From NCBI GenBank assembly GCA_964390645.1, contig CAYMLL010000263.1, positions 1-11,083 on the forward strand: a DNA stretch of 11,083 bases, given 5' to 3'. A program made the translations under genes and the position numbers. This DNA is from CAYMLL01 sp964390645 (GTDB lineage Bacteria > Planctomycetota > UBA8108). The notes under the pieces were generated by a model. It searched no databases. It was not told the DNA's origin and worked only from the letters and a program-made list of their open reading frames with translations. This document shows, one piece after another, positions 7,764 through 11,083 of this stretch; position 1 is the first letter of the stretch; every line of letters begins with the position of its first letter.

Positions 7764-7868
7764 ATCCCGGAGCTTCGGTGTGTCGTCGCCGCTCCCCGAC
7801 ACGACGCGCTCGCCGTCCGGGCTGAAGGCCACGCGGGTCACCCAGCCGCGGTGCGCGCGCAAGGTCGT
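7764..7868 (-). pseudogene. WD40 repeat fragment
   Basis: One partial WD40 blade read on the minus strand: TTLRAHRGWVTRVAFSPDG, then ERVVSGSGDDTPKLRD, matching the consensus of GH, VTxVAFSPDG, SGSxDxTxxLWD. The usual Trp of the closing WD dipeptide is Arg here (LRD). The reading frame is closed by a TGA just upstream (7923-7925), leaving no room for other blades. It differs from the frame of the DUF1552 remnant that follows. One blade cannot fold as a propeller, so this is a remnant of a larger WD40 protein, such as those common in planctomycetes. Confidence 0.6.
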
Positions 7869-8202
7869 CGGCGTCCCGTCGGACGGACTTCCCCGAGACC
7901 AAGGTCGGAAGTCCGCCACCCGTCATCGCCGAGAGCAGAGCCGCCGTGAGAAGAGCCGCCAGGAAGAGCGTGGCTGTCGGCGAGCGGCTCGCGGGCTCGT
8001 TCTCCGTGTCTCGTCCCGTCTCCGCAAGCAGGGGGACGCGGGCCGCTCGACGCCCCGAAGATCTTCTCCCCGAGAACTGCGCTGCGGAGCCGTCCGGGCT
8101 GCGACGGCGAGCCCGGCGGGCGGCCGGACGGCCGGAGACGGGGCCGTCACCGTTGACTTTGCCGCCACCAGCGTCGATCCTCCTCCCCCGGGAGGAGGCG
8201 CC
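7869..8202. other. Divergent intergenic region with a signal-peptide-like stretch
   Basis: This region separates the decayed minus-strand locus from the plus-strand aldehyde dehydrogenase gene. On the minus strand, in a third frame (7924-7986), the codons read as TATLFLAALLTAALLSA, which resembles a signal-peptide core. No ATG, GTG or TTG precedes it in frame in the part I traced (back to about 8100), and it does not continue into the WD40 frame. It may be the 5' remnant of the same lost gene or a chance hydrophobic run in GC-rich DNA. The plus-strand frame of the aldehyde dehydrogenase is open back to 7780, but that extension is Arg/Ser-rich and unlike the family. Confidence 0.4.
8179..8198 (+). 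promoter_or_regulatory. Hairpin containing the aldehyde dehydrogenase Shine-Dalgarno
   Basis: CCTCCTCC (8179-8186), loop CCCG, GGAGGAGG (8191-8198): a perfect 8-bp stem whose right arm is the complete Shine-Dalgarno sequence, 4 nt from the ATG at 8203. If it folds in the mRNA, it hides the ribosome-binding site. The SD also decides the ATG at 8203 as the start. Confidence 0.6.
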
Positions 8203-9579
8203 ATGCCGCTACAAGTCATCAATCCGTACGACCGGGAGCTTCTCTGCGAGCTGCCGTACGACACGGGTGACGCCCTGCGCGACAAGGTCGACGCGGCGAG
8301 GAGAGCTCAGGAGCCCTGGCGACAGCTGAGCGTCGAGCAGCGGATCGAGGTGGTCGAGGCCGGACTGGGTCGCTACCGCGAAGCGGCGGAGGAGATCGCG
8401 CGCGACGTGACGCTGCAGATGGGCAAGCCGCTGCGCCAGGCCCGGCAGGAGCTCGCGACCGTCTTCGAGCGTGCGGAGCACATGATCTCGATCGCCGGGG
8501 CGAGCCTCGCCCCGGAGGTTCTTCCGGCCAAGGAGGGCTTCCACCGCCGCATCGAGCACGCGCCGCTCGGAGTGGTCTTCAACATCGCCGCCTGGAACTA
8601 CCCGCTCATCATCCCGGTCAACGTCATCGTGCCGGCACTTCTCGCCGGCAACACGGTGATCCTGAAGCACAGCGCGAAAACGCCTCTGTGCGGGCGGCAC
8701 TTCGAGCGCGCGTTCGCTGACTCGGAGCTTCCCGACCTCGTCACCAGCCTCGTCCTCGACCACCAGGAGACCGCGAGCCTGATCACGTCGGGGAAGGTGA
8801 GCCACGTCTCCTTCACCGGGTCGGTGCAGGGCGGCAGGGAAATCTACCGCGCGGCGTGCAGCGGCCTGCTCGACGCGGGCCTCGAGCTCGGCGGCAAGGA
8901 TCCGGCCTACGTCGCAGCCGACGCGGATCTCGAGTTCGCGGTCGAGAACATCGTCGATGGAGCGTGCTACAACGCGGGCCAGTCCTGCTGCGCGGTCGAG
9001 CGTGTCTACGTGCACCACGAGCACCACGACGAGTTCCTCGAGCGGGCGAAGGTGATCCTCGAGGGCTACACGCTGGGCGATCCGCTCGACGAGCGGACCA
9101 CGATGGGCCCCCTGGCGAGTGCATCGGCCGTCGACGCCCTCGCGGGGCAGGTCCGCGACGCCGTGGAACGCGGCGCGCGCCTGCTCCACGGAGGTCGTGG
9201 TCGAGACGACAGCCGGGGCAACTTCTTCGAGCCCACGCTGCTCACCGACGTGCCCAATGACGCGCTGGTCATGCAGGAGGAGAGCTTCGGACCGATCGTG
9301 CCGGTGCTCTCGGTGAAGGATGACGAGGAGGCGTCGAGGCTGATGGCCGACAGTCGATTCGGCCTGACCGCATCGGTCTGGACCCGGGAGCGCCGGCGCG
9401 CGGAGCGCTTCGCACGCGACCTCGACGTCGGCACGGTCTTCCAGAACCGATGCGACTACCTGGACCCGGCGCTACCGTGGACGGGAGCACGCGACAGCGG
9501 CATCGGCTCGACCCTGTCGCACCACGGCTTCCTGCACCTGACGCGTCGCAAGAGCATCCACTTCCGCACCGCGACCTGA
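8203..9579 (+). CDS. NAD(P)-dependent aldehyde dehydrogenase
   Basis: A complete cytoplasmic enzyme of the ALDH superfamily (458 residues, normal length for the succinate-semialdehyde-dehydrogenase-like group). It oxidises an aldehyde to the acid with NAD(P)+. Key features: the substrate/cofactor motif FNIAAWNYPL with Asn132, cofactor-binding Lys155 (TVILKHSAKTP), the Rossmann segment VSFTGSVQGGREI, general base Glu228 in LELGGKDP, and the nucleophile Cys262 in NAGQSCCAVE. EESFGPIVP (359-367) and a C-terminus with PWTGARDSGIG follow. ATG 8203 has a very strong GGAGGAGG ribosome-binding site. The specific aldehyde cannot be inferred; no partner gene (aminotransferase, CoA-related enzyme) is adjacent. 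The last 44 or so codons are duplicated, diverged, at 10752-10887. Confidence 0.95.
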   Translation: MPLQVINPYDRELLCELPYDTGDALRDKVDAARRAQEPWRQLSVEQRIEVVEAGLGRYREAAEEIARDVTLQMGKPLRQARQELATVFERAEHMISIAGASLAPEVLPAKEGFHRRIEHAPLGVVFNIAAWNYPLIIPVNVIVPALLAGNTVILKHSAKTPLCGRHFERAFADSELPDLVTSLVLDHQETASLITSGKVSHVSFTGSVQGGREIYRAACSGLLDAGLELGGKDPAYVAADADLEFAVENIVDGACYNAGQSCCAVERVYVHHEHHDEFLERAKVILEGYTLGDPLDERTTMGPLASASAVDALAGQVRDAVERGARLLHGGRGRDDSRGNFFEPTLLTDVPNDALVMQEESFGPIVPVLSVKDDEEASRLMADSRFGLTASVWTRERRRAERFARDLDVGTVFQNRCDYLDPALPWTGARDSGIGSTLSHHGFLHLTRRKSIHFRTAT

Positions 9580-9630
9580 TCCCGGGCTCTCCGCCGCGGG
9601 GCCGGACCACGCCGACGCGCTCGCCCGCCC

Positions 9631-9643
9631 GCCCCGACGGGGC
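9631..9643 (+). terminator. Short GC hairpin after the aldehyde dehydrogenase gene
   Basis: GCCCC-GAC-GGGGC is a 5-bp perfect stem 51 nt after the stop, followed by TTCC but no T-run. It is not conserved in copy B of the repeat. Weak terminator candidate. Confidence 0.25.
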
Positions 9644-9667
9644 TTCCGGAAACGAGCACCCGTCCGT

Positions 9668-9683
9668 CCGCCTCGGTCGGCGG
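9668..9683 (+). terminator. Conserved hairpin in repeat copy A (possible terminator)
   Basis: CCGCC-TCGGTC-GGCGG forms a 5-bp stem that is identical in both repeat copies (10972-10987 in copy B). In both it is followed about 20 nt later by a pyrimidine tract (CTTCTTCCTCT). Conservation in otherwise diverging spacer suggests function, perhaps transcription termination between convergent genes; it lacks an immediate T-run. Confidence 0.3.
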
Positions 9684-9726
9684 GCGCTCGAGCAACACCA
9701 GTCTTCTTCCTCTGCATCGCCAGCTC

Positions 9727-9753
9727 CGCGGAGCCCGCGGAGCCCGCGGAGCC
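9727..9753. repeat. 9-bp tandem repeat, three units
   Basis: CGCGGAGCC repeated three times without mismatch, immediately before the stop codon of the minus-strand gene at 9757. Copy B of the larger repeat has two units (11031-11048), so the unit number changed after duplication. Confidence 0.85.
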
Positions 9754-9756
9754 TTC

Positions 9757-10503
9757 TCAGCCCGCGGCCAGCGCGTTGCGGCGAACGCTCGGGAAGACGA
9801 AGAACCCCACCGTCAAGAGCGACGATACGAGCAGCACGAAACCGCCCAAGGACAGAGCAGGCACCTGGGGACTCCCCACCCGAACGAGCTCGAGGTTGTC
9901 GAAGTAAGCATCACTGCCGTTGTCGGAGTAGAGGTTGATCGCGGCGAGTGAGTCGTCCCCGGTTCGCTGCCACGGAGTCTGATCGAAGACCTCACCGTTG
10001 TAGAAGATCGTCTGTTGGTTCGCGTCGAGGTCGATCAGGATCTCGAAGCTCACCCACCGATCGGTGATCGAGTCTGTGCTCACCCCCCTGCGGAATCCAC
10101 TGCCGCCCTGGGAGATGAGCTGAGAACTGTCAAACTTCAGCTGGGTCGACCAGTTGGCAGGTCCTCCGTGGCTGTAGCGATTCAGGAGAATCAGGAAGGT
10201 GACCCCCGAGTGATCCGAGGGGATGAAAATCTCTCCCCGTACGGCCCACAGGCCGCTGCCGACTCCCTCGATGCTCCGCACCAGGTCGGTGGTCGGCCTG
10301 AGCCCGAGTGAGTGGGGCGCGGACGATGCCTGCGCGTCGGTGACCTCCGCACCTCCGAGTTCCGCATCGTTGCCCCAACCTTCCCAGCCGCCCTGACCGT
10401 CGATCGGCCCGACAGCGTAGCTGTCGAAGTTGTCCGACCACGGCTGCGCTATCGCGGCGACCGGCAGAAATGTAAGCGAAACGCATCCAATCCAACGAGA
10501 CAT
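9757..10503 (-). CDS. Secreted protein with C-terminal VPALS/TM/Arg sorting signal
   Basis: A 248-residue protein with a signal peptide (MSRWIGCVSLTFLPVAAIA, cleavage likely before QPW). The body (about 20-208) is rich in short beta-strand segments: DNFDSYAVGPIDGQGGW, then WAVRGEIFIP, WVSFEILIDLD, IFYNGEVFD and AYFDNLELV. This looks like a concanavalin/LamG-type jelly-roll. The C-terminus carries VPALS (214-218), a hydrophobic helix (about 219-238), and two Arg residues (241-242), the layout of PEP-CTERM/IPTL-CTERM signals processed by exosortase-type enzymes. It is therefore expected to be sorted to the cell surface or matrix. A near-perfect AAGGAGG precedes the ATG by 4 nt. The gene converges on the aldehyde dehydrogenase gene and lies between the two repeat copies. 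The domain's ligand is unknown; the jelly-roll call is by pattern only. Confidence 0.85.
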   Translation of the reverse strand: MSRWIGCVSLTFLPVAAIAQPWSDNFDSYAVGPIDGQGGWEGWGNDAELGGAEVTDAQASSAPHSLGLRPTTDLVRSIEGVGSGLWAVRGEIFIPSDHSGVTFLILLNRYSHGGPANWSTQLKFDSSQLISQGGSGFRRGVSTDSITDRWVSFEILIDLDANQQTIFYNGEVFDQTPWQRTGDDSLAAINLYSDNGSDAYFDNLELVRVGSPQVPALSLGGFVLLVSSLLTVGFFVFPSVRRNALAAG

Positions 10504-10507
10504 GATT

Positions 10508-10514
10508 CCTCCTT
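10508..10514 (-). promoter_or_regulatory. Ribosome-binding site of the secreted sorting-signal protein
   Basis: Minus-strand AAGGAGG, 4 nt before the ATG at 10503, is nearly the full anti-Shine-Dalgarno complement and supports this start and strong translation. The stretch upstream at about 10630-10680 is less GC-rich than its surroundings and may hold the promoter, but no confident -35/-10 pair is visible. Confidence 0.75.
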
Positions 10515-10751
10515 GTTCAGTCCTCCGGATTCAGCACCGCCAAGCGTCCCGCCGCATATCTCCTCGAGAATGCGAACCAAACCCACCGCAGAGCCCCTGC
10601 CGTCCCGACCCTGGACCAGCACGAGGGACACCGGTGCGTGATTCGCATCGTATCTGAGAAAGCTAGTCGGAGCATCTTCTTTCGCCGCCCGGCGAGACCC
10701 GTCGGGCAGGAGACGCTCGAACGCCGCAGCGGCTCACCGCCGGGATCCAAC

Positions 10752-10887
10752 AACCGATGGCGACTATCCGGACCCGGCGTTACCGTGGACGGGCGCACGC
10801 GACAGCGGTATCGGCTCGACCCTGTCGCACCACGGCTTCCTGCACCTGACGCGTCGCGAGAGCGTCCACTTCCGCACCGCGACCTGA
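10752..10887 (+). pseudogene. Truncated 3' end of an aldehyde dehydrogenase gene
   Basis: From 10765 the frame reads YPDPALPWTGARDSGIG, then STLSHHGFLHLTRRESVHFRTAT and stop, identical to the intact enzyme's C-terminus except Leu to Pro, Lys to Glu and Ile to Val. Four other differences are synonymous. An extra G at 10759-10760 shifts the frame relative to the codons before it, and no further upstream ALDH sequence is present. It has no start and no catalytic residues, so it is a fragment. Confidence 0.88.
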
Positions 10888-10964
10888 TTCCGGATTCTCC
10901 GCCGTGGGGGCGGGCCACGCCGACGCGCTCGCCCGCGCCGACGAGGCTCCCGGAAACGGGCGCC

Positions 10965-10990
10965 CGGCCGCCCGCCTCGGTCGGCGGCCG
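10965..10990 (+). terminator. Hairpin in repeat copy B (possible terminator)
   Basis: CGGCCGCC (10965-10972) pairs with GGCGGCCG (10983-10990), an 8-bp stem with a 10-nt loop. It overlaps the 5-bp stem conserved with copy A. A pyrimidine tract follows at about 11006-11018. Confidence 0.3.
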
Positions 10991-11062
10991 CTCGAGCAAC
11001 ACCAGCCTTCTTCCTCTGCATCGCGGGTGCCGCGGAGCCCGCGGAGCCGGGCCGAAGCCTTC

Positions 11063-11083
11063 TCAGATGGCAGCCGGCGACTT
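11063..11083 (-). CDS. Extreme C-terminus of a minus-strand gene running off the window
   Basis: By analogy with copy A, where the TCA at the repeat end is the stop of the secreted protein gene, the TCA at 11063-11065 would close a minus-strand gene ending in KSPAAI. Only six codons are visible, so no function can be given. The tail is loosely like the NALAAG end of the neighbour, which would fit a duplicated paralogue, but six residues prove nothing. Confidence 0.3.
   Translation of the reverse strand, partial: KSPAAI

Larger units (their letters stand above)
9445..9760 (+). repeat. Direct repeat copy A: 3' end of the aldehyde dehydrogenase gene plus its flank
   Basis: Aligns by eye end to end with 10752-11066 in the same orientation. 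The first 135 bases are the ALDH C-terminal codons and stop. The rest is 3' non-coding sequence with the shared core CTCGAGCAACACCAG, then CTTCTTCCTCTGCATCGC, and ends at GCCTTCTCAG. The coding part differs from copy B at 7 positions plus one indel; the non-coding part is more diverged with several indels. The TCA near its end is the stop codon of the minus-strand gene at 9757. Confidence 0.92.
10752..11066 (+). repeat. Direct repeat copy B: aldehyde dehydrogenase tail plus flank
   Basis: Second, diverged copy of 9445-9760. Homology begins at AACCGATG (10752) and ends at GCCTTCTCAG (11057-11066). As in copy A, the TCA at the end reads as a minus-strand stop, here of a gene that runs off the window. 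Spacer differences include short indels and loss of one 9-bp tandem unit. Confidence 0.92.

Noticed and set aside
6735..7919. A single 394-codon minus-strand protein starting at the WD40 fragment
   Set aside because: Only the first 50 or so codons look like protein family sequence. The rest is out of frame with both the DUF1552 remnant and the 88-residue membrane protein, which it overlaps.
7780..8202. In-frame N-terminal extension of the aldehyde dehydrogenase (599-residue reading)
   Set aside because: The extension is Arg/Ser-rich without family similarity, whereas ATG 8203 has a perfect Shine-Dalgarno and gives a normal-length ALDH.
9472..9717. Minus-strand ORFs starting MQRKK in both repeat copies (also 10764-11021)
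   Set aside because: The shared start reflects the repeat itself; the proteins diverge by frameshift between copies, showing no selection for coding.
10449..10631. Minus-strand 60-codon ORF upstream of the sorting-signal protein
   Set aside because: Overlaps that gene's well-supported start and ribosome-binding site and has no recognisable feature.
9445..11066. Insertion sequence or integron cassette explanation for the direct repeats
   Set aside because: No transposase or integrase gene, no terminal inverted repeats and no attC-like symmetry between the copies; the repeat contains coding sequence of a neighbouring gene, which fits duplication better.

Overview
The window is high-GC bacterial DNA from a draft (probably metagenome-derived) assembly, with two 10-N scaffold gaps at 1184-1193 and 2312-2321. 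The gene content points to a planctomycete or a close relative. It holds a secreted formylglycine-type sulfatase, a DUF1552 remnant next to a WD40 remnant, a planctomycete-style dockerin repeat on a secreted protease, an autotransporter-type beta-strand repeat, and a C-terminal VPALS/TM/RR sorting signal of the exosortase kind. This assignment is inferred from protein families; there is no rRNA or other marker gene here.

Left part, plus strand: the 3' two-thirds or so of a glycoside hydrolase family 32 gene (fructan/sucrose hydrolysis) runs in from the left edge. A roughly 465-bp non-coding stretch with a gap follows, then deoC (deoxyribose-phosphate aldolase) and a secreted sulfatase 46 bp further on. 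The sulfatase is split by the second gap: its signal peptide and catalytic domain lie in different frames, so the true gap is not 10 bases. Next comes a 701-residue secreted protein combining a trypsin-like protease, an autotransporter-type repeat region and a C-terminal dockerin.

Middle, minus strand: a tight pair of small genes (a two-helix membrane protein and a YbjQ/UPF0145 protein), then a decayed locus. In the decayed locus a partial WD40 repeat and an internal piece of a DUF1552 protein sit in different frames and join abruptly. Divergent from it is a complete NAD(P)-dependent aldehyde dehydrogenase (ALDH) gene whose Shine-Dalgarno sequence lies inside a perfect hairpin.

Right part: a minus-strand secreted, surface-sorted protein lies between two diverged direct copies of a roughly 315-bp segment. 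The segment consists of the last 44 or so codons of the ALDH gene plus its 3' flank. Each copy ends at the stop codon of a minus-strand gene. This looks like an old tandem duplication of the ALDH 3' end together with its convergent neighbour.

The carbohydrate genes (GH32, sulfatase), the secreted protease and the cell-surface protein fit a polymer-degrading lifestyle. I see no defence system, mobile element with a recognisable transposase, CRISPR array, tRNA or rRNA. The most notable items are the ALDH-tail duplication, the sequestered ribosome-binding site, the composite WD40/DUF1552 remnant, and the protease-repeat-dockerin architecture with its Arg/His-rich loop.
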